From Gossypium raimondii (Eukaryota > Streptophyta > Magnoliopsida > Malvales > Malvaceae), in assembly GCF_025698545.1 (NCBI RefSeq), contig NC_068569.1, positions 7,936,001-8,000,000 of the forward strand: a stretch of DNA of 64,000 bases, read 5' to 3'. Below, in pieces: positions 25,024-39,300 of the stretch. The position numbers were made by a program, and so were the translations under genes. Numbering within the stretch: position 1 is the stretch's first letter; every line of letters begins with the position of its first letter. The notes beneath the pieces were generated by a model that saw only the letters and a list, made by a program, of their open reading frames with translations, was not told where the DNA came from and did no database searches.

Positions 25024-27840
25024 CATAACCCCAGAAACACACAAGTTTTTCAAGTTTCAAGATTTCTCCTTTGTTGTAGTACAAACCAGTTGTTGGTTTT
25101 TAGGATGTTTGAAAACCAGAGATGAAGATGGTAGGCAGGGGTAGCATTTTGGTTGAGAATAAATGAAGAGATGGTAGGTGTAAGAAGGCAAACATTTGTT
25201 GCAGAGGATTTGAGGTGTAAATAAAAATACTATAAGGTTTGGAGTGAATTACAAGTGAGGCTAATTGTATTACTTAATAGAAGAAGAGAAGAGAAGAGTT
25301 AGGGGAAGCTTTTGACCTTTTGGCTTTAGCAGCCTTTCTTCTATTCTTATTTATCCTTTCATTCATTTACTGAATTTTTTTAATCTGGTTTGGAGATGGA
25401 ACCAAATTGTAGTTATAAATAGAAAAAGGCATACTTTCCAATAAGCATATTAACCTAAACTGTTATTACTCCGTAAAATCTTGCACAAACTATTATTCTA
25501 TTTCAACTTCCATCAATATTTTTGTTTGAAGTTTAAAAAATCGATTAAATAATTTTTATAGCCTTGCAACCATTTCTTATGTTTATGGCTTTGAAAATTG
25601 GCCTCAGCTTTGGCTTCGTTTTCATCATTGCCACTAACTAGTGCAGGCCAGTTCATGCATTATCATATTCCTCTCATTGTTATGTTTATCAGTTTATGCA
25701 TCCCCCATATGTATTACAGAATTTACATTTGCATGTCATTTTATAAATAAATCAAACTCAAATTCAACTTTAAAAAAAATACGTGCAGTTACTGTTAATG
25801 TAACTCAATAGGCATGGTTAACTTACAATCCCATTAGTCCAAGTTGCTAATTAAGATGGTCCAGAAAATTCCAACCAGTCATTTTCTAAGCTTTATCGTG
25901 GAAGGAATTGCTGTTATCATTTTACTCTAAAAGAATGCTGCTTTGTCTTTTATGTATATTTTGATCATAAAAGTACTTTTAAATTTTGAATTTATTTCTC
26001 ATTTATTTACTGAGATTATGATTAGTCAAAAACTGAAAGCAAAATCCGATACTTCTCCTTTGTCCGAATCGCCGTTTTGAAAAGAAAAAAATTTGTTGAT
26101 GACAATAAGATACCCTAGTTGTTGACTTTCAAAATCAATTGTTACACTAAAAGTGAAGAATGAATGACACCGTTCAATATGATGTTAAGAAGAAGGAATA
26201 TTATTAGTCCATTATTTTCTTTTTTTTAAGATTTAATATTTCTATTTCTCTACGACTTTGATCCTTATTTTTTCCTTTTTAAAAAAGCCAACTAAGCAAC
26301 TCAAAGTCTTACCTAATAAATCACCGTAATAAATAGATATAATTAAAGAGGGTAGATTGGCTCATCCAACTTGGAGGTATTCAAAACCAAAATGTTGGAT
26401 TTGGGGAAAAGGAAATCCATCAACTTAAAGCTTTTTACCCAAACTTTCGTTTATTTGGCTCCCTAACTTCACAATTCATATACTCCTATTTTAGGTCAAA
26501 CTAATGCTTCATTTTTGCATTTCTTTTATATATACAAACACCAAATTTTGGATTCATTTGAAGATCTTTGAAATTTGGGTTGCAATGATAATATGATAAT
26601 TTCAATTTTTTAAGAAAAAGTAGCATAAACCAATCATCTAAAGGCATATAAAGAGAGATTTGTCTTATCTCACAACTTTTAATAAGATTGGATCTTTAAA
26701 TTTCATTAATAATTAAAAAAAAAAAAAACTGCTGGATTATGACTATATGACCCTTGAAAGTTGAAACAAAGACTTTATATTATAACAAAACTTTATGGTG
26801 GTCATTATGTCATATGCACTAAACTGTTGAACGCATAATGTAGTTGTTCTGGAACCAAAAAAAAAAATCCCATAATGTAGTTGTTCACTGTGTTTTTTGT
26901 CCTTCCTTGTTAACTCATTTTCCCAGCTTCTTAAGCTTTTAGGTTAGATTACTTGTCTATTCTGTTAAAAGCTTTTGCCTTTTAAACGTACATTCTTTAA
27001 AGTTAATTAAGTACTATATATTTTAAATAACAGTTTTGTATTACTTGTATTACTTCATACTTACTTGGTTTTAATATATATTAGTTTAATCATAATTAAA
27101 GTTTTTATGAATTTAATTTTGCTGCTTATTCATTCTAAAATTTAGGTTCTATTGTTAACATTGTTAAAATATTTTTGTTAAATTTATTGGTGTGATATTT
27201 TGAAATAATAATAAAAAACTCACTTAATAACTATGTACAAAAAATAATGTTGTAATAAACTTGAATTTAACAAAAAACATTATAACGATATTAACAATAA
27301 AATTTTCATTTTAAATTCAAAAAGTAAAAATATTAAATTTCATGAAATATGAGTAGAAAATAATAGTAAGGAACTAAACTCCAATTGTAAAAAAAAAAAC
27401 ATATTTTAGTATATATTAATTTTTTTATATAAATCTAAAACTATTCATAATCCCTCGCAACTCTTGAATAAGAGAATAAACGCGCTTTAGCACGCTCAAA
27501 CTCACGTCCTCAAATATTGACAACAATCAAGTATATATTAATTAGATATAAACTTTGAAATATTTTAATTGAGTCTTTAAAATATTAATATTATATCAAT
27601 TAATTTTTTTTGTCAACCTAACCATTAGATTGAATGTTAAATACCATCTTAAATAACATGAAGTATACTTAAAATATGTGATCCAGCTGCAAACATACAT
27701 GTATTTATTAATTAAATAACTAGGATTTGACATGTTAAATAAATATATAACCTCCTAAATTTTATTTATGGTATGTTTTGAAGATGTTAGGTTCAAATTG
27801 TCTATACGGTAGATGCACTATCGCATGATTACAATTTGAT
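25024..27840. other. Promoter side of the RING-vWA gene and AT-rich intergenic DNA
   Basis: The first few hundred bases upstream of 25023 should be the leader and promoter of the RING-vWA gene. The rest is AT-rich without a recognisable gene. A 16-base phrase, CATAATGTAGTTGTTC, occurs twice within about 40 bp near 26835-26890. Confidence 0.45.
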
Positions 27841-28125
27841 TCATGTGGTTTAAATGGTCAAAATATGTCATAACTCTTTGTACTGTTTGTAAATTTAGAA
27901 TTTAATTAGTCTCAATACTTCTATTTTTAAGAATATCATCCTTCTACTTTTCAAAATTTAAAATTCAAGTCCAACTGTTAACATTGTTAAAATTATTTTG
28001 TTAAATTCAATTTCATTACAAAGTCGCAATTTTAATTACATGACTAACAAGTACAATGACTAAATTCCAAATTTGTAAGAAGTACAAAAGCTTGTGATAT
28101 ATTTTAACCATTTTAAATATGTTTT
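27841..28125. repeat. Small fold-back MITE
   Basis: The left arm (about 27845-27945) and right arm (about 28030-28125) are inverted, diverged copies: TTTAAATGGTCAAAATATGTCATAA faces the complement of TGTGATATATTTTAACCATTTTAAA, split by several mismatches. It is non-coding. Confidence 0.6.
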
Positions 28126-30539
28126 AAGTTCAAATTGAGCTAACATTTAAGGCTGAAAACTAATGATTTTGAAATTTCAAAAATTTAAGAGATGGTTAGA
28201 GGATGTTTGGTGAAATTAACCACAAATTAAACGTATTCTTACAGATATAGGTAACCTACTGCTACCTAATAAAACCATGAAGGGGAAAAAATGGGGTGAT
28301 TAGGTGTAGGAGTGTATTGGTTATAGTACTAACCCTTTGAGTATAACTTGCTTTTTCATTTAAATTTGGTGAATGCGTTAGTGCGTTTAATTGAAGTCAC
28401 GTTCGACCTAAAACAACACCACCGCATTGGCATTAACAGTTTCAGTGTAGGTTTAATTTTGGAACGAGAGTGAATGCAGTGAATAAATTTTCAGTAATGA
28501 ACCCATCGATAATAACATAACAGATTTGATATTTAATTAATTTGATTGGAAGGGTGATTGTGATGATTGAGGACAAAAATGGGTGGTTTCCAAATAATGG
28601 CCACTCATGGTAATTGGGTTTTCACTCATTACTCCCTTTGCAAATCAATGTGTATTCTTTTTTATATCCTTAACAATTCCTATCACCCACTTTGTCTGTG
28701 GGTGAGAGATAATTCTTTTGGGTGATAGTATTCATAATATCATTTTTTTTTTTATAATTTTTAAATTAATTATAAATTCTCCAAAATTTCAAATCTGAAG
28801 ATAATTTGCAGTTAAATATGTACGAATAGTTACAATAACTTAGGACTTAATTGATAATTAATTAATTATTTTAAGTGAATAATAAAATGTTTGTTATTTA
28901 TTATTATAGATAAAAGATTTAGTAGGTTGGTTTTTAAAGAGTGTATAATTCTTTAAAAGCAAATTACATATTTTATCTTTATTTGATAAGTGTATTATGT
29001 TTATTGATAATTTTACTATTGAGTTGGTGTCAACGAATTAAGCGACACTAAACTCAATCAACCTTTTGTAAATAGTATTAAGTTATGGCATATTTGTAAT
29101 TTATAAAAACAAAATAAAACTTTGGTAAAATTTAAAATATTAAATATTAAAATAAGAATATTAACTCAATAAACATTATCGTTATAACATGAAGAAAAAA
29201 TTACTCCAAGGAAATGTATCATAATACACTTTGCATTCACTAAATGTAGGTTGGACATAAGTTGAATTGGATGGAATCCAAATGCCAACAATTTTTAATG
29301 TTTATTTTAAATTCAAAATCAATGGTAATCATTAAAAGTTGATTGTAGAGGCTAATATATGTGATATGTGTTAATAACATATTATATAATCCAATTGTGA
29401 CATTCAATATTGAGAAATAATTAAAGTGGTGAGTCCCTCGGTCCCTACCGACACCTCGTAAGCTCAGCCAAAGAAAGATGTTCATCTCTTTACTATCACT
29501 CGATATACATTGACTCTAGACTTCAATTATTAATTAAAAAAAGATTAGAGATTAAAATTACAAGTAAATTTAAAATGTGTAAAAAAATACAAAAACTGAG
29601 AGCACCGTTAGGTCTTATTAACAACTCATGCAAATCAGTTCATAGTATTATTTAGAAAGAAAAAAGGGTGATAAAAAACCTGCAAACTCATGTGATAAAG
29701 TATAAAGTTAAGCTTATGTTATGATCTAGTTTTATAATTAATCCATAGGTCTAAAATTAAATGCAAAATTAGGGACACAATTAGGAGGGGATATTTGATT
29801 GTCTTCCCTCGGAAAAGCCTGCATTTTTCTTTTTTTGTTGACTTTGCCTCAGAAAGTGTAGCAAATTTAGGGTTACTAAAGACCCACAAATAGGATTCCT
29901 TTTTTACTTATTAATGATTCTCTTTCTTTCTCACCCACTCACTGCATATATAGTGTACAAGGGACATGGGAAACAAGTTGGAAACATAAATGGGATCTCA
30001 AAAGGAGTAAAAGGATGGATCCCACTGTCTTGGGTGCCTTGTGCATGTTCGGAGTAGCTTTATTTATACATCTACAATATAAGCCTATTATTTCTCTTTT
30101 TCAAGGGCCCCAGTTCTATATACATGAAAACAATTACATAAATTAACAACTTGGGGTTAGGATTATATAAAGTAATCTTCTGCTTGTTTCCTTCTAGACC
30201 CCTTCAGACAATCTCACATGATTTCTTTTTCTTTTTTCCTACTTAATTATTCCAATAATTTCCTTGATTATCGTTTTCACTTAATTGATTACTTCAAAAC
30301 GATGTAATCATTAAAATGTCAATTTTATGTTCATTTAAGCTAATAAGAAAATAGTAATATGATGAATGGATGTTGGTTATTAATAGAGCGTTCAATTTAT
30401 GATTTCATTTATTGGATTTGATTTTGAATAATATTTACTTTGATATTTGTGAGGTGAATAACAATTTTTATTTTTTTTAATACTAAAAAATTATTCACAT
30501 TTATTTTTAAATCCTTTAAACATTTTTAATACCCATTCA
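28126..30539. other. AT-rich intergenic DNA
   Basis: I see no gene or clear repeat. The short minus-strand frame at 29240-29485 has no recognisable feature. Confidence 0.45.
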
Positions 30540-31500
30540 ACCGTTGGACTTGATGCTAAGCTTCGATACAAGTACGGGGTTTGCATGGGAGAGCCGAATT
30601 AATCCCTCATAGACACGTCCATTTTTGCAAATAAGTGCTAAGAAATCTCACAATTAGTGAGAAAATGATTAGGGACTGTTTCAAGGGCCGAATAGCACAG
30701 ATAACATGTTGTAGCTAGACAAAGAAGAAATCACCCCTTTTTGGCTAATTTGACCTTCGTGGGGATCCTCCCCCACATAAGTCTCCACATGGAAAACTCA
30801 ACCTTCGGAGGAGCTATTCCAGCCCAAATAAGATCCCAAACGGGACTAGATTCATGACCCCCATAGCTACAATATCACAATAATCTTTAGGGGAGTAAGC
30901 CCCTGCAAGCAACTATCTTCACAAAAGGGGATTAGATCATCAGCGAACTGAAGATGGGAAATCCTCAGTCCCCCATTACCAATCGGAGCGCTCCTAAATA
31001 CTCCAATTGACACCGCCTTCAAAAGAATGATATTAAGGGCTTCAACAACAGTATTAAAAAGAAAAAGTGATAAAGGGCACCATTGACGAAGACCCCTTTT
31101 TTATGAAAAACGAAGATAGAAGTTGATGAAATGCAACTTCGAATTCAAGCACACCCCTTTAGCTCCAAACGTTGTTCTCTCAAAGATGAAATCGAGGAAA
31201 TTCCAGTCGACCCTGTCATTCACCTTCCTAAAATCTACCTTAAAGACCACCCCCCTTCAAGATCTTCTCCTCTTCAAGTAATCAACTGTTTCATTAGCAG
31301 TGAAGAGGAAATCTAGAATCTGCCTACCAGGAATAAAAGCAAATTGGGTCTCCCCTACGACTTCATTAATGCATTTAGACAACCACTTGGCAAGCACTTC
31401 TGAAAAGATCTTGTAGGTGCCCCAATGAGACTTATTGGGTGATAATCCTCGAGCGACTCCGGGGAGGCCACCTTTGGGATTTAGGTAATAAAAGAATGGT
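30540..31500 (-). pseudogene. Decayed LINE (L1-like) reverse transcriptase fragment
   Basis: Read on the minus strand, broken pieces follow the order of a plant LINE ORF2. FITKIPKVASPESLEDYHPI lies near 31430-31495. FKVDFRKVNDRVDWNFLDF lies near 31190-31250. QWCPLSLFLFNTVVEAL lies near 31040-31085. HLQFADDLIPF follows, with the FADD catalytic motif at 30936-30947. A zinc-finger-like tail, WAGIAPPKVEFSMWRL, lies near 30785-30835. Stop codons, frame changes and at least one internal deletion, between the FADD motif and the zinc-finger part, show it is dead. Endonuclease and ORF1 are missing, as expected for a 5'-truncated LINE. Confidence 0.85.
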
Positions 31501-34500
31501 TAATGTTATTATCCAATATTCAGATGAGCAAAAATGATTCAACAAACGCATTTATCAACTTTCAGCTTACAATAAGGTTAGTTCTTGAGTGAACCAAAGC
31601 GAAAAGATGAAAAAATATCGTATTTTTGTTTCGCTTGGGACCTTAAAAGGGATGAGCAAAGTAAGACTTATTGGTGTTTTTGATAACTATTAAAAATTTT
31701 CATTTTATATTCAAATTCTTTTAAAAGAAAATATATAGATAATTACTTATCATTTACTGTAAAAAAAATAAATCGATTTTATTTCTAAAAAATATATTCA
31801 AAATAAATTATCTCAGTTAAAAAAGAAAAAAGAAACATTATGAAAATTATATTAATAAAATCAAAATTATGAAAAAGTAATTTTCAACAATCAAGATTTA
31901 TTATTATTAAGTAATATAATTATATTCAATACTTAATTCTTATTGAACTAAACAAATAATTTTATGTCTTGATCGGAAAGAAATATTTAATTATGTCATT
32001 AAAACTCTTGTTGTAAATTTAACATTTTTGAGTTTATAAAAAATGTTAATGTTTAATGGAATTGAAGGCGTAGGGCTGTGTATGTAGTTGATTCATAAAA
32101 GAGAGTGATATTAATACATTCAGAATATGCATGAGATATGTTGTAATATTTTTAAGTAATACATTTATTTATTGGTGGGGTTTTAGAGAGATTTTGTTGA
32201 GAGTTTAATGAAATGGCGATGCCTGGATATGTGGACGGAAACTTTGAATGCCCTAGCACCTAACTTTTTAATTAAGTGAAGAAAAGTCGCAAAGTATGAA
32301 TAGGAGTGGGATGACAGTTTGTCAGGCATGAATGTAGTGAATACCCCCCATTCCATTTTGCTATTTCTCAACTCTTGGTCGACTATGGAGGCAGCCTGCC
32401 TGTCTCTGCCACTTTGTTGCTTCCCAACCAAACCAAAACCCTAAAAGGTGGAGAAGTCAATGGCAGCCACATTCACAAAATTCTTAATTTCTGTGACTCT
32501 GAGATTGAAGTTGATAAGGTCTTATGTATTATTTTAGATGATGTTCCTGCAACTCAAACCAAAGTCAAATACAATCAGATTTAAACAATACATCCCAATA
32601 TATTATGGAATTAGGATACAAGCAACACATCTACAGCTGTTTAGATCTTTGCTTTTGTCGACAGCAACACCAATTACCCACTCTGAACTATAATAGGTTT
32701 TTATAGCCCACAAAAACAAACTTAATACAAATGTTGTTACTTTAATTCAACTTTTATTAAAAAAAAATCAATTAAACCTCATATAAAACATGCTTAAATA
32801 TAGATATTCAATTCATTTGAATGTAGATATTTATTTGTTTAAGTTGCTGTTTAGAATAATATAAAAATATAAGTAATTATAAAAGGGTGAAAATTTATAA
32901 AATTATTAATTATTTAAAATAACAACATATATCAAAATATTTTAGTGCACATGATCAAATAATCACAGGTGTGTATGTTGGTCTACAATAAAGCGTGACT
33001 TTTGATCCTGTTATGTGCAATTTCGGTTCTTTTACAATTTTAATAATTTTATGATTTTATAATATTTTGAATCTCATCCAAAATAAATTTGTTTAAATGT
33101 TTATATGATGAAGTTCATTTTTGAAGTGCAATTTTTTTAAAATTTTTAAATATATATTGATATAGAATGACACGTGTTATTTATGTGTCTCATTGCTTTC
33201 GTCAACTACATCAAAACTTGTTAATGGTCAAATCGACCAAACGGGTCAACAACAATTCCCGTTAAGAAAAAAGGCTAATTAATTTTTTTGTCATTAAAAA
33301 TTCAATTAAAAACATTTTTTTCTTTAAAGACTCAATTGATTTTTAATATTTTAATAAGAGCTTTTAGACCCTTTCTGTCAATTGAAATTTTTGAAAATAA
33401 ATAATCTATTTATCAATGTTATATATAAAATGATTAATTAAGTTGGTATTACGATCGAAACTAATTTAATTAGAAAAAGTTTAAAGTGAAAGAGCACAAA
33501 TATAGTTACACTTACAAGGGTATTGATCTCCTTTTAATAGCTTATATAAAATCTTTAAAAACACAATACTAGAGTTTGAATGTTAAATATTAAAAGTGAT
33601 AACAAGCCTCAACCACTAATTTCAAGGAGTTTGAACAAATTTAATTTTAAAATAGATATATCCAATTTTTTTATATTTTCTTGCATTCAAATTATAAGTA
33701 TGGATCATGAATAAATATGTTTTGTTTAAATTATCGATTATTTCATGATGAATTGTAATGGTATCATGATTTGAATAAAATTTTAACTTATAAGGATTAA
33801 TTTAAAGTCATTTTAATATGACTAAAATGAACTTTATATTGTAGTATAAGAATTCTTGATAGGCTTTAATCATTTTTGTGAGTGACACCAAACTTAGTCA
33901 AAACTCTATCACACGTGTATGTGTTTAGAAATTTTTATTAGTTTTTTAAATAAAAAAGACAAAATTATGCTTGAATAGTATAGTTTATTTTAATTACAAA
34001 ATAATTTTTTGTAATTTCTCTAATCAAATTGGTGCCCGTTGACTCGTGACACCAACTTAATTAGGGATTAAATAATAGTATAGATAATAAGTATAGTATA
34101 AATAATATATATATATATATGGTACTATCAAGTCGAAGATCAAAGTTGTTGTGGACAACTTATTTTTCATATCAATTTTAAATAAATAAAATCTGAAAGG
34201 GTTATATAAAGTTTTATAATTTTTACATGAGAAAATAAAAATTATGAAGTGTTTCAAAAATATGAAAAGAAAATAAACATAAAAAGCGATTCTCTTTTGT
34301 AATTTTGTTTTCAAATTATATATACTTTCAAGATTTTTTGAGAAATATTAAGTAATTTTAATAGGGTATAGTAAAATATTAAAATAAATATTAAAAAAAG
34401 TATATGATAATTTTTAATATTGCTTGTGGAATAAAAAATTTCCCATAAATGTGCCAAATACTAAAAAAACACATATATTGTTATTTTTAAAATTTAACCC

Positions 34501-34783
34501 AAAAAAAGATACATTTTAACTCCAGAATTGTTTTCAAATGGAAATACTATTTCAAAGAAATTCTTTTGAATTTTAAATAATTCCAATATCTTTTATAATG
34601 TTCTATAATTTTAATAATTTTATATTTTTACAATTTTTATTTTATTTTTTAATTTTAATTTTTATATATTTTTTAAAAAAATTAATTAATTATTGATGTG
34701 GCATACACGTGTATTGCCATATGGATATCACGTCAACAACGATTAAGCAAGTTTAAAACCTAAACAAATAAAAATAAAAATGT
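31501..34783. other. AT-rich intergenic DNA
   Basis: The segment is mostly AT-rich. A patch at 32200-32600 is less AT-rich and gives a plus-strand frame (32375-32584) with no family signature that I recognise. An alternating AT run lies near 34105-34120. No supportable gene. Confidence 0.4.
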
Positions 34784-34828
34784 GAGGGGTGCAAGACGAG
34801 GACTCTCCAGGAGGTCACCCATCCTTGT
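34784..34828 (-). pseudogene. 3' fragment of 5S rRNA
   Basis: On the minus strand the segment reads ACAAGGATGGGTGACCTCCT and goes on to CTCGTCTTGCACCCCTC. This matches the last 40-45 nt of plant 5S rRNA, whose tail I recall as AGGATGGGTGACCTCCTGGGAAGTCCTCGTGTTGCACCCCT, quoted here as two joined parts (AGGATGGGTGACCTCCTGGG and AAGTCCTCGTGTTGCACCCC). The first two thirds of 5S, including most of the internal promoter, are absent, so it cannot be a working gene. It is followed in its own direction by T-rich runs. It may be a relic of a 5S-derived SINE, a Cassandra-type TRIM LTR, or a dispersed 5S copy. Confidence 0.75.
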
Positions 34829-36359
34829 AACAAGAAATAAAATCATGGAGCTACTTAGAAAAACCCTAAAAACTTTTCTCTTTTTTCTCCAAGCCGCCAG
34901 CCTCCAGGCTGGCTATCGCCCATCTTTTTCTCCCTCTCACCAACCTTTTTTTTTTCTTCTTCTTGTCATTCACTCTACATGTCTTCGTCATTTTCAATTT
35001 GCAGATCTATTTTGTGAGTATCTTTGTTGTCTTCACAAGTTGATATTGACAGATGACAGTGCATGTCGTTCGTTAAATCTTCAGCAACCACCAGTTGTTT
35101 TTTTTAGAAAGTGGGTAGCTCTTCATCAGCTTCTTAATCTATTTTTGTTTTGAGAGTTGAGAATAATAAATGATTTCACTAGTCAAGTTGGGCTCATTTA
35201 TCTTAAGTTTTATATGTTTGTTTTTTCATTGTTTAATAAGTTTTCAGTTTTAGAAGTTTTTGTTTGCTCTTGTAGCATGTTTTTTAGTTTTACTTATGCA
35301 TGTAACATTAGCTTTACAAGTGATTTTAGAGATCGTTTTGTTGTCGTCCTCTCTAATTTGGTGAATACTAGACTCTTTTGTTGATTTTTGCTCGCCGCTT
35401 TGGACCATCTGGGCTGATTTTTTTATCATATTAAGTGTTTGCAATCACTCCAGATATGTCGTGCTTGAGTTGTGACAAAGCCAATTGTCAACGTAACATG
35501 ATATTCTATTCATGCTGAGAGTAAAGCCTTTATTGTGTTGATGGAACTTATCCTTCATCTATGACAAGTATCTGTTATTTTTTCCCGCAATTGTATCGTT
35601 CAATTGAATGAACTAATGAATTTACTCTTTTTTTTTTAATAATGAAAAATCAAAATAAATTCTTTTGTAAAGTTAGTGGGTTAGGTGTTTTGGAATGGAC
35701 AAGAATAACAAAAATATTATACACATTAATATTACTTTTTTGTATTCCTATTAAAAGTATGAAGCGCGTCATAGGACCGCAAACAACGGCTACAAAACCA
35801 AACTATTTTTAATTCTATTTGTCTATTATGACGATGTTTAGAACTTTTATTTTCTCCAGTTGCTTGTCAAACCGGCCTTTGATTATTCCTGATTTGAAGG
35901 TCTCTCAAGTTTTTAAGCCCCCCAAGATTGCATCTTTTTTTAAATACAAAGTTCGTCTTTGACATTAATATATATGTCTGTATATTTTCAATAGATCAAA
36001 TAGTATATATTTTTATTTAAAATAAACAGCCTAGCCTAGCCTTGCCCAAGTAAGCCGAAAATGCATTTGAAACCAGTAATCCAACAAAGACGAAGGAATA
36101 CAACTGATTTAAGAAATTCGTCTGAGCCCCCGAGAGTAATTAGCAGACACCGCTCTCTCACTCACGCAAATTTCAAACTATTTACTTATTGACAAATAAC
36201 AGTAACTAAAAGAATATATATATTACAAATTGAATAACTATTCACCGCAAATTCCCACTTCAATTTCTGACCTTCAACTACTACCTCTTGACTCAAAATG
36301 GATCGGGCATTGCATATAACTGCATCTATGTTATACAAAATTACCTTTTCTGGTTATGG
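34829..36359. other. Intergenic DNA downstream of the MOM1-like gene
   Basis: The segment 34860-35650 is less AT-rich than its surroundings and has plus-strand frames (34782-35153, 35157-35384) with no recognisable features. It may be an unclassified mobile element, or a 5S-derived element continuing from 34784. The last part, about 36180-36359, should contain the 3' untranslated region of the MOM1-like gene. Confidence 0.35.
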
Positions 36360-39300
36360 TTAGTCATCATCTGATAAACAAACAACATCAGTCGCTCCTC
36401 CGCCTTGCTGTGCTGAGTTAGACCGACTACTTGGCATCAACCTTGAACTAACATTTGGCAGCAAAAAACCTGGTGGATTTGCATTGGCACCAGGTGAGAA
36501 AGATCTTGGTGGAGCTGCCAACCCTCCAACAACTTCATGTTGGATCCTACCAGATTGGCCGGTAATTGATGCCTGCCTACGTGCAAGGTGGTTAACATGA
36601 GAATGCAATGGGAGACTGCTCGGGGAAATGGATGATGAAGGCCTAAATGGCTGTAAATGTGGGGCAGGAGCACGAATCTCAGTGCCTATTTTAAGGTTTC
36701 CAGTAGAAGAGATGTTGCCGATATGGGGAGATCTAGTTGGAGTGCCTGAGAATAATGCCGAAGACTTAACAACCTGCAAATGTGGACCCATGGTTTGTGC
36801 ATTGACTAGAGCAGGAGAAACAGTTTGCATGCTAGTAGCTGAGCCAGTTGAAGGGATCCCTGAAGCAGTGGAAGGCGGCAAGGTTTGTGCATTGCCTACA
36901 GCAGGTGAAACAGTTTGCATACTAGAAGCTGAGCCAGTTGGAGGGATCCCTGAAGCAGTGGAAGGCTGCAAGGTTTGTGCATTGACTGCAGCAAGTGAAA
37001 CAGTTTGCATAGTAGAAGTTGAGCTACTTGAAGGGATCCCTGAAGCAGTAGAACGCTGCAAAGTTTGTGCATTGACTACAGCAGGTGAAACAGTTTGCAT
37101 AGTAGAAGTTGAGCCAGTTGAAGGGATCCCTGAAGCAGTAGAACGCTGCAAGGTTTGTGCATTGACTACAGCAGGTGAAACAGTTTGCATAGTAGAAGCT
37201 GAGCCAGTTGAAGGAATCCCTGAAGCAGTAGAAAGCTGCAATGTTTGCGCATTGACTACAGCAGGTGAAACAATTTGCATAGTAGAAGCTGAGCCAGTTG
37301 AAGGGATCCCTGAAGCAGTAGAACGCTGCAATATTTGTGCATTAACTACAGCGGGTGAAACAGTTTGCATACTAGAAGCTGAGCCAGTTGAAGGGAGACC
37401 AGAAGCAGCAGGAGGCTGTTGTACCATCTGTTGCGATGAAAGTTGAACCTGCTGCGGCATGAAATTAGAATTTGCCTCTGCCAAGGGGAAAAAAAAGGAA
37501 CTATTTAGTCCTAATTTGTACGGTAAACATTACAGAAAGGCAAATTTTATACATGCATGCATATAAGGCATACGTATTTGTATCTTTGGTTAACTTTTTA
37601 GCAATCATTTCTTGCACATGTGGACATTAGCCTATATGCCAGAACTCACGCAGAGAGAGTTAACAGGCACTCTCTTTAAACTTGCAATATAACAAGTAGT
37701 GGTAACCAAAGCAACCAAGTAACTGTAAGATTCACCTTTCTTTGTTCCTGCTGAACCAGATGCCCTATTATCCATACATTTAGACCTGAAAGCCTCAGCC
37801 AAGATCTTATGCAAGAGAACTTTGTTGTAAGTTTCACTGAGCTCCGTTCTATGCAGAAGAAATTCTGCTTCTTTCTCTTTAAGTTTAGCTTCATACTTTT
37901 GACGAATCTGAACAATAACCTCCTTAATCTCCTTCTCACACTCCAATTTCAGCTGCAGCTTCTGCTCAAAAGAGAGGAAGTTCTCAGCGGAGAGTAAGCT
38001 ATATATCACTGTTAGTAGATAAGCAAACAGGAACTAACCATGTCTTCATGAACCTTAGCGGTTTGCTCTTTTTCTTTCAGTATTCTTTCCATTTCATTTT
38101 GAAGTGGGTCATGATAAAAAGTCGGATGCATCCGAGATGATAGAGCAGGTTCAGTCTGCAAGGGAAGGCCATTAGAAACAAAAGGGACTGAAGCTGTCCT
38201 CGTTTCTGAAGCCTGTCTCACAAGCCTGTCAACAGCACCATCAATGGGTGAATGCAGAGGCTGCAAGAAATCTTGATTGGAGAGCTCAATATGGTTTGCC
38301 ACTGGTTGCGTTGGAGCCTGAGAACTCTGGTTGGCAGTTTGGCCTTCATTGTTTGATTGATGTTCAACTGCAGTAACAGAAGGTAGATCGGGATGAGAGA
38401 GGTTGGAAGTTGATTCAGAGGATCTCAGCTGCTGCATTTGCTCTCTAAGCTCCACACCTGTGGTGTCAGGATTGGACATATTGCAGGTTGCATCAATGGC
38501 GCCATTAAATGGTGAAGTTTCAGCTAACTGAGAAGCATTTCGCATTTCATTGTTTGACATGCATCTTGCTTGTGCTTCAGAGGAAGCATATGGAAGAGGA
38601 CCCACATTTGGGGATACCTGCCCAAATAAGAAATTGTCACTATATTGGCAGCTCGCCATAGCTAGGTATTGAAATTATAATCTCTCCAAATCTCAAAACA
38701 GTCTCCTTACCACAAGTATAGATTAAATAAAACTACAATGTAGGGCAGCCATAATAACAATGCAGATATCCATTGCCTTATTGTTACTATTTTGCTTTAC
38801 TTTTTTCGGTGAAAAGCTTTCAATAGAAAAAGCCCAATAGAATAGTCCAAAAGAATCTGTACTCTGAACCTTAATATAATAAAAGGTACAAATAAAGATT
38901 TTACATACCAGATCTGGTGGCTGCGGACCACCTTGGTCCGAGGTAGGCACGGGCTGCATTGAAGATAGATCCGCCAGAGATGGTTCTTGGAATTCAGCTT
39001 CGCAGTTCATTGTGCATTGTATGCCATCCAGCTGGTCATTTTCGATGGGACTTGTTCCATCATTCTCTCTTTGAACACTGATTTCCTCGAGGACTTCACT
39101 CGGAACAGTTTCAGGTTCCACCAAAGAGACCTCTTTAGTGGGCATAGAACATGCAGCTGTATCAGGTATTTGTTCTTTAGATGTAGAGGAATTCGTGCAG
39201 ACAATAATATCCATACCATCACAAGAAGTTGCAATCACAGCTGTGCTCCTTGGAATTTCTCCATCAGGCAGATTCAACGTGGCTCCACCAGGAATCTGTT

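Noticed and set aside
32375..32584. 69-aa plus-strand frame in a less AT-rich patch
   Set aside because: No family resemblance, no neighbouring exons and ordinary length for chance.
34782..35384. Frames of 123 and 75 aa beside the 5S fragment
   Set aside because: The first begins inside the 5S rRNA fragment, and both are rich in Phe/Leu from T-rich DNA, as expected of non-coding sequence.
36628..37446. 272-aa plus-strand frame with a repeated peptide
   Set aside because: It is the antisense of the 90-bp minisatellite in the last MOM1-like exon; a repeat without stops in one copy stays open in all.
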